Origin: Myxococcus stipitatus
GTDB lineage: Bacteria; Myxococcota; Myxococcia; Myxococcales; Myxococcaceae
Direction of reading: 5' to 3'
DNA length: 64,000 bases
Assembly (NCBI RefSeq): GCF_037414475.1
Contig: NZ_CP147913.1
Span: forward strand, 3,720,001 to 3,784,000
The translations under genes and the position numbers were made by a program. Below the pieces are notes generated by a model. It saw nothing but the letters and a program-made list of their open reading frames with translations, ran no database searches and was not told the origin of the DNA. Below, one piece after another: positions 18,026 to 26,311 of the stretch (its first letter is position 1; the number at the start of each line of letters is the position of its first letter).

Positions 18026-18601
18026 TCAGCGCCGGGGGGACTCGTCCCAGTTCCACAACGACACCACCCACTCATCGGTTGCGTCCCGGTAGGTGTGTAC
18101 GGGAACGAAGCCCACACGCTCGTGCGCGCGCTGCGAGCGGGGATTGCTCGTGGAAACCTCTGTGACGAGCATGTCATATCGCTCCCGATACAGGTCGCGA
18201 TGCGTCGCGAAGAGCGAGTCGAACACCCCGCGTCCCCGGTGCGCCTTGTCCACGCAGACCTGCCCCATGACGTAGAAACGCCGCGCGCTCAACGGGCGCC
18301 CCTGGAAGTCGAGCCGCTCCAACAAATCGAACATGGGGACCAGCACCGGCAACAAGTCCCGGCATTCGCGCGGCATCGTCAGCGCATAGCCCACGATGAC
18401 GCCCTCATGCCGCGCGACGATGCTGGGCGCCAGCGCATGCATCCGCCGCAGCGCCCGCAGGTCATGCTCCACCGTGACAAAGCCCTCGGAGCGCGCCTCC
18501 TCCGCGCTCACGTGCTGCTTCAGGTTCTTGCGCTGCAAGGCAAGAATCTGCTCGAGCTCCTCAACACCTCTCACGGCCCCTACCTCATAGGTATCTGGCA
18601 T
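18026..18601 (-). CDS. GNAT-family N-acetyltransferase
   Basis: A 191-residue protein of the Gcn5-related acetyltransferase fold, which moves an acetyl group from acetyl-CoA to an amine. Motif A is seen as YVMGQVCVDKAHRGRGVFDSLF (CoA-binding R-G-R-G turn), followed by the typical STSNPRSQRAHERVGFVPVHTY segment. ATG 18601 (MPDTYEVGAV) is chosen as the first that starts the fold. It converges on the frameshifted lipoprotein gene. The acceptor substrate is unknown. Confidence 0.85.
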   Translation of the reverse strand: MPDTYEVGAVRGVEELEQILALQRKNLKQHVSAEEARSEGFVTVEHDLRALRRMHALAPSIVARHEGVIVGYALTMPRECRDLLPVLVPMFDLLERLDFQGRPLSARRFYVMGQVCVDKAHRGRGVFDSLFATHRDLYRERYDMLVTEVSTSNPRSQRAHERVGFVPVHTYRDATDEWVVSLWNWDESPRR

Positions 18602-18854
18602 GCCTGGAGGATAGACCAGACAAACACAAACACCACCCCTCCCATTCCCAACAGCATTCCGGGCACAACTGTACCGCCACCCCATCCCTCAATCTGTACA
18701 CCCCACCCCGACACAGCACACGCCCGAACAAAGACACCACACTTTGCCACCCTCCATTCCAAACCTTTTCAATTCAAGCAAAACACGACAATCATTTGCA
18801 CCCAATCTTTCTATCTGCCATTCTGGGGACACGACACCCGGAGCGGAGACAGAC
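18602..18854. other. Base-composition anomaly: C/A-rich divergent spacer
   Basis: This 253-bp spacer separates divergent genes and is much poorer in G than the surrounding DNA. The plus strand is rich in A, C and T (runs such as CAAACACAAACACCACCC and TTTTCAATTCAAGCAAAACACG). No credible gene is seen. Low-melting sequence here probably contains promoters for both neighbours, but no clean -35/-10 pair can be assigned. Confidence 0.5.
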
Positions 18855-19190
18855 ATGCGCCCTCCCTATAAGCGACACGTGTTTGTCTGTACCAACCGCC
18901 GGCCGGAGGGGAGCCCTCGAGGGTGCTGCGCCTCCAAGGAAGGCGAAGCCGTGAGGTCCGCCCTCAAGGCGGAGCTGGAGAAGCGCGGATGCAGGGTCGG
19001 AATGAGGGTCAATGAAAGTGGCTGTCTGGGAACATGCCCCCTCGGCGTGTCCGTGGTCATCTACCCAGAGGGGGTCTGGTACGGCGGGGTGAGCGTGGAT
19101 GCGATTCCAATGCTCGTGGAGGAGCACTTCATCCAGGGCCGCGTCGTGGAGTCCCTGGTGATGCCCTTCCTCAAGAAGTCTGGGCACTGA
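18855..19190 (+). CDS. Thioredoxin-like [2Fe-2S] ferredoxin family protein
   Basis: A 111-residue protein with the cysteine pattern of thioredoxin-fold [2Fe-2S] ferredoxins: HVFVCTNRRPEGSPRGCC at the N-terminus and ESGCLGTCPLGV further on, then VVIYPEGVWYGGV. These small cytoplasmic proteins carry one [2Fe-2S] cluster and transfer single electrons. ATG 18855 starts just before the fold. BenE begins 5 bases after its stop, so the two form an operon. The redox partner is not evident, although an oxygenase in the operon starting at 20.5 kb is conceivable. Confidence 0.85.
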   Translation: MRPPYKRHVFVCTNRRPEGSPRGCCASKEGEAVRSALKAELEKRGCRVGMRVNESGCLGTCPLGVSVVIYPEGVWYGGVSVDAIPMLVEEHFIQGRVVESLVMPFLKKSGH

Positions 19191-19195
19191 AGCAG

Positions 19196-20428
19196 ATGCA
19201 GACACTGACCGCGCAGCCGGCACCCGCGAGGGCCATGACCTGGTCCACGCTTTCGGCGGGCTTCGTCACCGTGCTCGTGGGCTTCACGAGCACGGGCGCC
19301 ATCATCTTCCAAGCCGCGGAGGCCGCGGGCGCCAGCCCCGAGCAAGTGAGCTCCTGGATGGGGGCCTTGGGGGTCGGCATCGGGCTGACGAGCCTGGCCC
19401 TGTCGCTGCGCTACCGAACCCCCGTCGTCACCGCGTGGTCCACGCCGGGCGCGGCGCTGCTCGCCACGAGCCTCGTCGGCGTCCCCATGTCCGAGGCCAT
19501 CGGCGTGTTCCTCTTCTGTGGCGCGCTCATCACGCTGTGTGGCGTCACCGGCTGGTTCGAGCGGGCCCTGGGACACCTCTCACTCCCCCTCACCTCGGCG
19601 ATGCTGGCGGGAATCCTGGCCCGCTTCGGGTTGGATGTCTTCACCTCGCTGAAGGCCCAACCCCTGCTCATCGCCACCATGCTCACCGCCTACCTGCTCG
19701 GCCGCCGGCTGTGGCCGCGCTACACCATCCTGGGCGTCCTGGGGTGGGGATGCGCCCTCGCCTGGGGCCTGGGCCTCATGCGCCTCTCCGAAATCCAGCT
19801 CGCCCTCGCCACGCCCGTCTTCACCGCGCCGAGCTTTTCCTTGTCCTCCCTGCTGGGCATCGGCGTCCCCCTGTTCGTCGTGACGATGGCCTCCCAGAAC
19901 GTTCCCGGGGTCGCGGTGATACGCGCCTCGGGCTACCAGCCCCCCATCTCCCCCATCATCACCACGACGGGGCTGACCACGGTGCTGCTGGCCCCCTTCG
20001 GCTGCTTCGCCCTCAATCTGGCCGCCATCACCGCCGCCATCTGCCTGGGACGCGAGGCCCATCCGGACCCCTCCAAACGCTACGCCGCGGGCGTCTTCGC
20101 GGGCCTCTTCTTCCTGCTGACAGGCCTGTTCGGCGCGACGTTCGCCACCCTGTTCGCCGCCTTCCCACGGGAGCTCGTCCTCGCCATCGCCGGCATGGCC
20201 CTGTTTGGCACCATCGCGAACAGCCTGACGGCCGCGATGGCCGAAGAACCCCACCGCGAGGCGGCCATCGTGACGTTTCTCGTGGCGTTGTCGAATGTCT
20301 CTCTATTTGGAATGGGCGCGGCCTTCTGGGCGCTCATCCTGGGAATGCTGACCTCCGCGGTGCTCCACTGGCGGCGGTCAACCCATGCCTCCCACCGACG
20401 TCACTCCCACCCGCCCAACCCGACATAA
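19196..20428 (+). CDS. benE: BenE-type benzoate/aromatic acid transporter
   Basis: A 410-residue, highly hydrophobic inner-membrane protein with about 12 predicted membrane segments. It has the BenE-family features: SAGFVTVLVGFTSTGAIIFQAA near the N-terminus, TAWSTPGAAL at about 80, and VVTMASQNVPGVAVIRASGY at about 230. BenE proteins take up or export benzoate-like acids with protons. ATG 19196 is only five bases after the ferredoxin stop. The tail (THASHRRHSHPP) is His-rich. It runs straight into the halogenase operon 70 bases further on, so a role in exporting or importing an acid for that cluster is possible but not shown. Confidence 0.88.
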   Translation: MQTLTAQPAPARAMTWSTLSAGFVTVLVGFTSTGAIIFQAAEAAGASPEQVSSWMGALGVGIGLTSLALSLRYRTPVVTAWSTPGAALLATSLVGVPMSEAIGVFLFCGALITLCGVTGWFERALGHLSLPLTSAMLAGILARFGLDVFTSLKAQPLLIATMLTAYLLGRRLWPRYTILGVLGWGCALAWGLGLMRLSEIQLALATPVFTAPSFSLSSLLGIGVPLFVVTMASQNVPGVAVIRASGYQPPISPIITTTGLTTVLLAPFGCFALNLAAITAAICLGREAHPDPSKRYAAGVFAGLFFLLTGLFGATFATLFAAFPRELVLAIAGMALFGTIANSLTAAMAEEPHREAAIVTFLVALSNVSLFGMGAAFWALILGMLTSAVLHWRRSTHASHRRHSHPPNPT

Positions 20429-20498
20429 ACTTTCAACAGACATATTCTAGACGGCATGGCTTGCTTTGAATTCAAATGCTGTGTATTGGATTGGCCCC

Positions 20499-21512
20499 AT
20501 GACCAACACCGCTACCGTCCCCGCGCGGCAGAACTCCGCGCAGACCATCACTGGTCGCGCCATCCTTCTGGAAATCGGCTCGAAGCTGGGCGTCTTGGAT
20601 ACATTCCTGACACACAAGGAGATCTCCGTCGCGGACGTGGCCAAGGAGTCGGGCGTCGCCCCGCCATGGATTGCCTCCTATTATGCCGCGCTGTCACACG
20701 CGGGCCTGGCGCGCCCGGGGCCGAAGGTCGGGGGTGAGGTGACGCACTACCATGCGGCGCCGGACCTCCAGCAATCCATCAACGACGTGGGCTACGTGCT
20801 GTGGGGCCTGGGCTCCTGCGCGCCATTGATTGCCAACGCCGTGGCCTTCGCGAAGGACCTGCCCACGGCGGCCAACCTCCACGTCCGGGACGGCGAGCAC
20901 GTGGCCCGGACGTCGCGGTGGATGGGTGAGCAGGACTTCTATCCCCAGGCCGAGGCCGCCATCCTGGCGTCGTCGCCTCGGAAGATTGTCGACCTGGGGT
21001 CGGGGACGTGCGGACTGCTGCTCCGGTGTCTGCGCAAGCTGCCGGAGTCGCGGGGCGTGGGTATCGACTTGAGCCATGACGCTTGCGTCAAGGCGCGCTC
21101 CATCGTCCAGGCGGCGGGAATGGACTCACGCGTCTCCGTCATCGAGGCGCCCATCCAAAGCCTGGTCAACGACCCGTCCCCGGTGGAGGGCGCCGACGTC
21201 ATCCACGGCGGCTTCGTGTTCCACGACCTGATGCCCGACGAGGAAGCGACGCTCAACGCGCTGCTCAAGACCTTCCGCGTGGCGGCCCCCAAGGCGGCGG
21301 TGATCGTGGTGGACGCCGTCCCCTACGGCCCGGAGCCCGACGAGCACGCCTTCTCCGCCGCCTTCACGTTCCTGCACAGCCACTTCATGGCGCGCAGGCT
21401 CCAGCCCGAGAGCGAATGGAAGCAGCGGCTCACCGACGCGGGCTTCCCCAATGTCTCGGTGTCCCGCCTGGGCATCTCCGGCGGACGAATCTTCACTGCC
21501 CGCGCCGCCTGA
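20499..21512 (+). CDS. SAM-dependent methyltransferase, first gene of the halogenase operon
   Basis: A 337-residue class I methyltransferase with an N-terminal winged-helix dimerisation part (about 10-75: ARQNSAQTITGRAILLEIGS, SVADVAKESGVAPPWIASYY), as in small-molecule O/C/N-methyltransferases. The SAM-binding motif is IVDLGSGTCGLLLRCL (about 165-180), followed by the acidic VGIDLSH. A late FVFHDLMPDEEA block matches the family's motif before the beta-4 loop. ATG 20499 is preferred over a TTG at 20466. A GC-poor 70-bp spacer precedes it and probably carries the operon promoter. It opens a run of ten tightly packed genes, so it likely modifies the halogenated product. The target atom is unknown. 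Confidence 0.82.
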   Translation: MTNTATVPARQNSAQTITGRAILLEIGSKLGVLDTFLTHKEISVADVAKESGVAPPWIASYYAALSHAGLARPGPKVGGEVTHYHAAPDLQQSINDVGYVLWGLGSCAPLIANAVAFAKDLPTAANLHVRDGEHVARTSRWMGEQDFYPQAEAAILASSPRKIVDLGSGTCGLLLRCLRKLPESRGVGIDLSHDACVKARSIVQAAGMDSRVSVIEAPIQSLVNDPSPVEGADVIHGGFVFHDLMPDEEATLNALLKTFRVAAPKAAVIVVDAVPYGPEPDEHAFSAAFTFLHSHFMARRLQPESEWKQRLTDAGFPNVSVSRLGISGGRIFTARAA

Positions 21513-21545
21513 AACGGGTCGGGCCCACCCAGAGAGGAACACCCG

Positions 21546-22352
21546 ATGCATGTCAATGACGTCGTTGCTCGAGTCAAGGCGCACCGTTGCTACACTCATC
21601 CGGTCTTCACTCACTGGGCTGAGAACGCCCCCTCCACGGAGGCCATCGGCGCGCTGTTCCACCAGATTCGCAGCTTCTGTGACTCCACCCGCCCCGGCTT
21701 GAACCTACCCGAGGGGCTGCGGAACCTGGGGCTGCGCACCGAGAGCCGCCTGTTGGAGGAAATCGTCGAGAGTGAAGAGGACCACGGCCCGGAGCTCGCC
21801 GCCATGGCGGGGCACATCCTCAACCGCTCGGCGGGAAAGACGGTCTGCCCGAACGTCTTCGACCAGGCGGCCGTCGAGGGGACGCTGAAGGAGTGCTCGG
21901 ACCGGCTGCTCAACTCGCTGCCTGGCTACGACAAGAAGTCGGGCCTGATGCCACAGACGCGCAACGCCATCGCGGTCTTCGAGCGGCGCAAGGACATGGA
22001 TGAGAAGTCCGTGTACCGCAACCTCGGGACGACGCTCGCGCTGGAGATGATTTCCAACCGCCAGCTCATCCCGGGGGAGAAGCTCTGCCTGGTCGACAGC
22101 GGGCTGTACAAGGCCTCGCTGGAAGAGCCGGAGATGCACTACCTGATGGAGCACTGGGGCGAGGCGGGCGCGGAGGCCCAGCACGAGCAGAACGGCATCA
22201 ACGCCATCGCCCAGGTCCTCAATCCTTCGACCATGCCCCTGGTCCAGGAGGGCGCGGACGACTTCCTCAACACCGTGGCCGCGATGTGGGACCTCCTCGA
22301 CGCCGCCCTCCTCGAGTCGGGGCAGCGCCGGCTCGCCGCGACGGGAACCTAG
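21546..22352 (+). CDS. Heme-oxygenase-like fold, probable di-iron oxidase
   Basis: A 268-residue, all-helical protein. Two acidic/His clusters recall iron-containing enzymes of the heme-oxygenase-like (HDO) superfamily: EIVESEEDHGPELAAMAGH (about 75-95) and EMHYLMEHWGEAGAEAQHEQ (about 198-217), where H..E...E..H would hold metal. HDO members such as UndA, BesC and SznF cleave C-C bonds or oxidise nitrogen on amino acid-derived substrates. The neighbouring aminoacyl carrier and halogenase genes fit such chemistry. GAGAGGAA lies before ATG 21546, 33 bases after the methyltransferase. Family assignment is by motif only; a PqqC-like or thiaminase-II-like relative is an alternative. Confidence 0.55.
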   Translation: MHVNDVVARVKAHRCYTHPVFTHWAENAPSTEAIGALFHQIRSFCDSTRPGLNLPEGLRNLGLRTESRLLEEIVESEEDHGPELAAMAGHILNRSAGKTVCPNVFDQAAVEGTLKECSDRLLNSLPGYDKKSGLMPQTRNAIAVFERRKDMDEKSVYRNLGTTLALEMISNRQLIPGEKLCLVDSGLYKASLEEPEMHYLMEHWGEAGAEAQHEQNGINAIAQVLNPSTMPLVQEGADDFLNTVAAMWDLLDAALLESGQRRLAATGT

Positions 22353-22362
22353 AAAGACGCCC

Positions 22363-22629
22363 ATGAACGCCCAGCAACCCCTGGACCCGCAAGCGGTCCA
22401 TACGTACCTCACCGAGCTCTGGCGGCGGCTCTTGAAGCGAGACATCGCGCTCACCGATGACTTCTTCGAGGCGGGCGGAAACTCATTGACCGCGCTTCGC
22501 ATGGTCATGGAGGTCCAGAAGGACTATCGCGTCGAAATCGACGTCGAATCCTTCTTCGAAAGCTCCTCCATCTCCAAGCTCGCCGACATCATCACCCGGG
22601 GCGCCGAGTCACGGCGCGAGCCCGCCTAG
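22363..22629 (+). CDS. Free-standing peptidyl carrier protein
   Basis: An 88-residue thiolation protein. The phosphopantetheine attachment motif FFEAGGNSLTALRM is complete, with Ser41 as the modified residue. Helices 1 and 3 of the carrier fold surround it (VHTYLTELWRRLL and ESFFESSSISKLADII). A lone carrier next to a Cys-type acyltransferase and an A-PCP protein is the arrangement of CmaD beside CmaE and CmaA in coronamic acid synthesis. It probably receives the aminoacyl group after halogenation. It starts 10 bases after the preceding gene. Confidence 0.92.
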   Translation: MNAQQPLDPQAVHTYLTELWRRLLKRDIALTDDFFEAGGNSLTALRMVMEVQKDYRVEIDVESFFESSSISKLADIITRGAESRREPA

Positions 22630-22665
22630 CGGCCCTCCGGGGCGATGACGCAGAGGGGGTGGCTC

Positions 22666-23502
22666 ATGTCGTGGGAAGTCGACATCGTGAGCTTCGACGG
22701 GGTTCGGATACGTGCCTTCCGGACACCTCCCGTTCCAGGCCGCGAGCAGGTCGCCCTCGTGCTGCCGCTCGCCACACGCCCGACGTTCGTGGAACGGGCC
22801 CTCCAACGGCTGGCTCAACACTTCAACGTCATCACCTGGGAGGCCCGGCTGCTGCTCGAGCCGGAGCAGGGATGGTCCGGCGACAGCGCGCTCTCGCTGG
22901 ATGCCCATGCCCGGGACGCGCTGGCGGTCCTGGACCACTTCCAGGTCCCCCGGGCCTCGCTGGTCGGTTATTGCTCCGGTGCGGCGCTGGCCCTGAGGAT
23001 GGCCGAGGCCCATGCCGCCCGGTTCCACAAGCTGGTGCTGGTCAACGGGGCCTACTTCCTCGCGCCCGAGGTGTGTGACGTCACCCAGTACGAACGAGAC
23101 GTCCTGGCCCTGGCGCCGCTCATCGCCATGAACCGGGACACCGCCGCGGCGGTCTTCAAGGCCGCCCTGGCGAGCGGTTCGTTCCACCAACCCGACCACG
23201 AGTTCGCCCGGGACATCTGTCTGCCTTATGCGAGCGTCGAGACCTTCCACCGCTATGGCGTCGGCCTCGCGCAGTGCATCCAGGCGGACGCTTGCCAGTC
23301 GGCGGAAGCCATCACCCTCCCCACCCTGGTGATGTCGGGAGGGAAGGACGACCGGACCCACCCCGCCAGCTCCGCGCTGATTGCGTCACGCATTGCCCGG
23401 AGCCAGCACAGCGTGGACAGCGAAGCCGACCACTATTCCTTGTGCAGGGCGCGAGAAGCCACGCTGGAGAGAATGCGTCAATTCCTGTCGGCTGAAGTCT
23501 AA
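22666..23502 (+). CDS. Alpha/beta-hydrolase aminoacyltransferase with a Cys nucleophile (SyrC/CmaE-like)
   Basis: A 278-residue alpha/beta-hydrolase. The nucleophile elbow reads LVGYCSGAAL, so Cys (about residue 103) sits where most hydrolases have Ser. The remaining triad is visible: Asp in SGGKDDRTHP (about 228) and His in SEADHYSL (about 256). SyrC and CmaE are hydrolase-fold enzymes with Cys nucleophiles that move chlorinated aminoacyl groups from one carrier to another. The neighbourhood (free PCP upstream, A-PCP and SyrB2-like halogenase downstream) matches that job. ATG 22666 is preferred because AGAGGGGG lies six bases upstream; ATG 22645 is possible. A plain thioesterase is the alternative. 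Confidence 0.78.
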   Translation: MSWEVDIVSFDGVRIRAFRTPPVPGREQVALVLPLATRPTFVERALQRLAQHFNVITWEARLLLEPEQGWSGDSALSLDAHARDALAVLDHFQVPRASLVGYCSGAALALRMAEAHAARFHKLVLVNGAYFLAPEVCDVTQYERDVLALAPLIAMNRDTAAAVFKAALASGSFHQPDHEFARDICLPYASVETFHRYGVGLAQCIQADACQSAEAITLPTLVMSGGKDDRTHPASSALIASRIARSQHSVDSEADHYSLCRAREATLERMRQFLSAEV

Positions 23503-23529
23503 CGCGGAGCAAGAGGACCCAGACACCTT

Positions 23530-25335
23530 ATGGATGCCACGGCTCGGCTCCCCTCCTCGCGATGGAGCAGGGATGTCGTCTCAGTGTTCCAGGAGCAGGT
23601 CCAGCGCGCGCCGGAGGCCCTCGCGCTCGTGGACGGTGCGCGGCGGCTCACCTACCGCGAGCTGAACGCGAGGGCCAACCGGCTGGCCCGCCACCTGGTG
23701 AAGCTGGGCGTCAGGCCCCGGGCGCTCGTCGGCATCTGCCTGGAGCGCTCCGTCGAGTCCGTGGTGGGCTGTCTCGCCATCCTGAAGGCGGGCGGGGCAT
23801 ACGTCCCCATCGACCACCGCTACCCCGCGGAGCGCATCCGCTTCATCCTGCGCGACTCGGCCGTGCGTCTGGTGTTGACCACCCGCGAGCTTGTGCCCTC
23901 GCTCCCCGGGCCCACCTGCGTGTGCGTGGATGACGAGCACCTGACCGACACCTACGAAGACACGGACCTGGCCACGGCCCCGCAGCCCTCCTTCTCCGCC
24001 TACGTCATGTACACGTCGGGGACCACCGGAGAGCCCAAGGGGGCCGAGATTCCCCAGAGTGGCATCGTGAGGCTGGTGAGGCATTCGACGTACCTGGAGC
24101 TGGATGAGAGCATCACCGTCCTGCACCACTCGACGTGCTCGTTCGACGCGGCGACCTTCGAAATCTGGGCGGCGCTGCTCAACGGGGGACGGCTGGTCAT
24201 CCACCGCCCCGCGCTGGAGTTGGACAGCCTGGGAGCGCTCCTTCGCGACCAGGGCATCACCACGCTGCTGCTCACCACGTCTGTCTTCCACCTGGTGGCC
24301 GAGCACAAACCGGAGGCCCTCGGGCCGCTGCGGCATGTCGTGACGGGCGGTGACGTGCTCCGGGTCCGCGAGGTCAAGGCCGTCCTCGACCTGCATCCCC
24401 ACCTGCTCATCATCAACGGCTACGGCCCCACGGAGAACACGACCTTCACCTGCTGCTTCCCCATCACCCGCCAGACGCCGCTGGAGGAGACGATTCCCAT
24501 CGGCAGGCCCATTGGCGGGACGAACGTCTTCCTCCTCGATGCCCAGCTGCGCCCGGTGCGGCCCGGCGAGGTGGGCCAGCTCTTCACCAATGGCCTGGGG
24601 CTGGCGAACGGCTACCTCCATCAGCCGGAGCTGACGCGCCGGCACTTCATCGACTCGCCCTTCCCCGAGTCCGGCCCGGTCCTCTACGCCACGGGCGACC
24701 TGGTGCGCGAGGGACCCGACGGACAGCTCCACTTCGTCGGGCGGGTCGACAGCCAGCTGAAGATTCGCGGCTTCCGGGTGGAGCCCGGTGAAATCGAGCA
24801 CGCCCTCAACCTCTGGCCGGAGGTGGCGGAGTCCGTGGTGCTGGCGGAGACGCTGGAGCCCGGTGGAGAGAAGCAGCTTGTCGCCTACGTGAAGCGGCGG
24901 TCCGTGGACGTGCCCCTGGACGCCGCCGCCCTCAAGCAGGACCTGGCGGAGCGGCTGCCGCACTACATGGTCCCCTCGCGCCTCCACGTGCTGGACGCGT
25001 TTCCACTCACCCACAATGGCAAGCTGGACCGGGCCCGGCTGCGGCGGGAGACGCCCCCCGAGCCCACACCCGGCACACCTCCCGAGCCTCGGGCCGCGGG
25101 CTGCGCGCAGGTGGTGCTCGACGTGTGGCGGCAGCGGCTGGGCGCGCCGGGGCTCCAGGCGACCGCCTCCGTCTTCGACCATGGGGCGTCCTCCCTCACC
25201 GTCATGGTGGTCCAGAGCGAGCTGAATGCCCGGCTCAAGTGCCTGGTGGACCCGGCCCTGCTCGCCCGGGCCCACACGCCGCTCGAATGGGCAGACGTCT
25301 ATCAACGACATCACTCCGCCCCGAGCGGAGCGTGA
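23530..25335 (+). CDS. NRPS adenylation-carrier didomain (A-PCP), predicted branched-chain amino acid
   Basis: A 601-residue protein like SyrB1/CmaA: it activates an amino acid with ATP and loads it on its own carrier. The A domain (about 10-510) shows YVMYTSGTTGEPKG, FDAATFEIW, INGYGPTEN, YATGDLVR and the A10 lysine in HNGKLDR. Hand-aligned pocket residues are D-A-F-L-V-G-G-T-F-K, closest to valine codes such as DAFWIGGTFK and related to isoleucine DAFFLGVTFK. The C-terminal PCP (about 520-601) is short and has DHGASSL in place of GGNSL, but it keeps the attachment Ser (about 555). It sits directly before the halogenase, which presumably acts on this aminoacyl thioester. Val versus Ile cannot be settled by eye. 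Confidence 0.9.
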   Translation: MDATARLPSSRWSRDVVSVFQEQVQRAPEALALVDGARRLTYRELNARANRLARHLVKLGVRPRALVGICLERSVESVVGCLAILKAGGAYVPIDHRYPAERIRFILRDSAVRLVLTTRELVPSLPGPTCVCVDDEHLTDTYEDTDLATAPQPSFSAYVMYTSGTTGEPKGAEIPQSGIVRLVRHSTYLELDESITVLHHSTCSFDAATFEIWAALLNGGRLVIHRPALELDSLGALLRDQGITTLLLTTSVFHLVAEHKPEALGPLRHVVTGGDVLRVREVKAVLDLHPHLLIINGYGPTENTTFTCCFPITRQTPLEETIPIGRPIGGTNVFLLDAQLRPVRPGEVGQLFTNGLGLANGYLHQPELTRRHFIDSPFPESGPVLYATGDLVREGPDGQLHFVGRVDSQLKIRGFRVEPGEIEHALNLWPEVAESVVLAETLEPGGEKQLVAYVKRRSVDVPLDAAALKQDLAERLPHYMVPSRLHVLDAFPLTHNGKLDRARLRRETPPEPTPGTPPEPRAAGCAQVVLDVWRQRLGAPGLQATASVFDHGASSLTVMVVQSELNARLKCLVDPALLARAHTPLEWADVYQRHHSAPSGA

Positions 25336-25360
25336 AGCACGACATCACCGGAGGCCGTTC

Positions 25361-26311
25361 ATGGATGCATTGAAGCAGTTTCCGCTGAGCCCCAAGGAGC
25401 TTCAGGACTTCGACACCAATGGCTACATCGGCCCCTTCACGCTCTATCCCCCGGAGGAGATGAAGAACATCCACAAGAAGGTCCGGGCCGCGCTGCTGAA
25501 CCGGGAGTTCGCTCCCTACGACGCCCCCATCGACAGCGCCATCGCCAATTATGACCGGCACCTGGACGTGTCCTTCTTGAGCCAGCACGTCTGCCAGGCG
25601 GCCATCGTGGACCGGCTGCGCGGCATCCTGGGCGACGACATCCTCTGCTGGCGCAGCGAGTTCATCCCCAAGCCTCCGGGCGCGGAAGGCACGGACTGGC
25701 ACCAGGCGGACACCTTCGAGCACGCGTCGGGCGCGCCCCAGCTCGTGTGGCCCAAGGAGGAAGGCGGTGGCGCCGGAGGCACCATCAACGTCTGGACCGC
25801 CTTCACCGAGGCGACCGAGGCGAATGGTTGTCTGATGTTCGTCCCGGGGACGCACAAGCAGATGCACTACGACGAGTCCAAGGGGCTGAAGTGGGACCCC
25901 GAGAAGAACCACAACGTCGTCAAGGACAACGTCCCGCGCGGCTTCAACGGGTACGACTACCGCGACCTCCAGAAGGACCCGCACTGGAAGCCGGATGAGT
26001 CGCGCGCGGTCAACATGGTCATGAAGCCCGGGGAGTTCATCGTCTTCCGCTCAACGCTCCTGCACGCCTCCAAACCCAACAGCACGAAGGACATCCCCCG
26101 CCTGGGCTACGTGGCGCGCTACGTCCCCGGCCGCGTCAAGGTCTATCCAGACACAGACACGGTGAAGGAGTTCGGCAGCGAGATTTCGCTCGAGAAATAT
26201 GGGACAGTGGTGGTCTCCGGAAGGAATCACCACCCCACCAACCGGGTGCGCGAAGTGAACCTGCGAGGGGAGCGCTTCGCGCGCAGAGAGGGGCAAGGAG
26301 TCGCCGCATGA
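25361..26311 (+). CDS. SyrB2-type Fe(II)/2-oxoglutarate-dependent aliphatic halogenase
   Basis: A 316-residue enzyme matching SyrB2 along its whole length: IANYDRHLD, GTDWHQADTF, VWTAFTEA, FVPGTHKQM, NVVKDNVPRGF, LHASKPNS, ARYVPG, ISLEKYG. The iron site is H114-Q-A116 with H235. Having Ala where hydroxylases have Asp/Glu opens the site for chloride, which defines this halogenase family. Such enzymes chlorinate unactivated methyl or methylene carbons of an amino acid held on a carrier protein. The partner is almost surely the adjacent A-PCP protein. GGAGG precedes ATG 25361, and the stop overlaps the next gene by four bases (ATGA). Confidence 0.95.
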   Translation: MDALKQFPLSPKELQDFDTNGYIGPFTLYPPEEMKNIHKKVRAALLNREFAPYDAPIDSAIANYDRHLDVSFLSQHVCQAAIVDRLRGILGDDILCWRSEFIPKPPGAEGTDWHQADTFEHASGAPQLVWPKEEGGGAGGTINVWTAFTEATEANGCLMFVPGTHKQMHYDESKGLKWDPEKNHNVVKDNVPRGFNGYDYRDLQKDPHWKPDESRAVNMVMKPGEFIVFRSTLLHASKPNSTKDIPRLGYVARYVPGRVKVYPDTDTVKEFGSEISLEKYGTVVVSGRNHHPTNRVREVNLRGERFARREGQGVAA

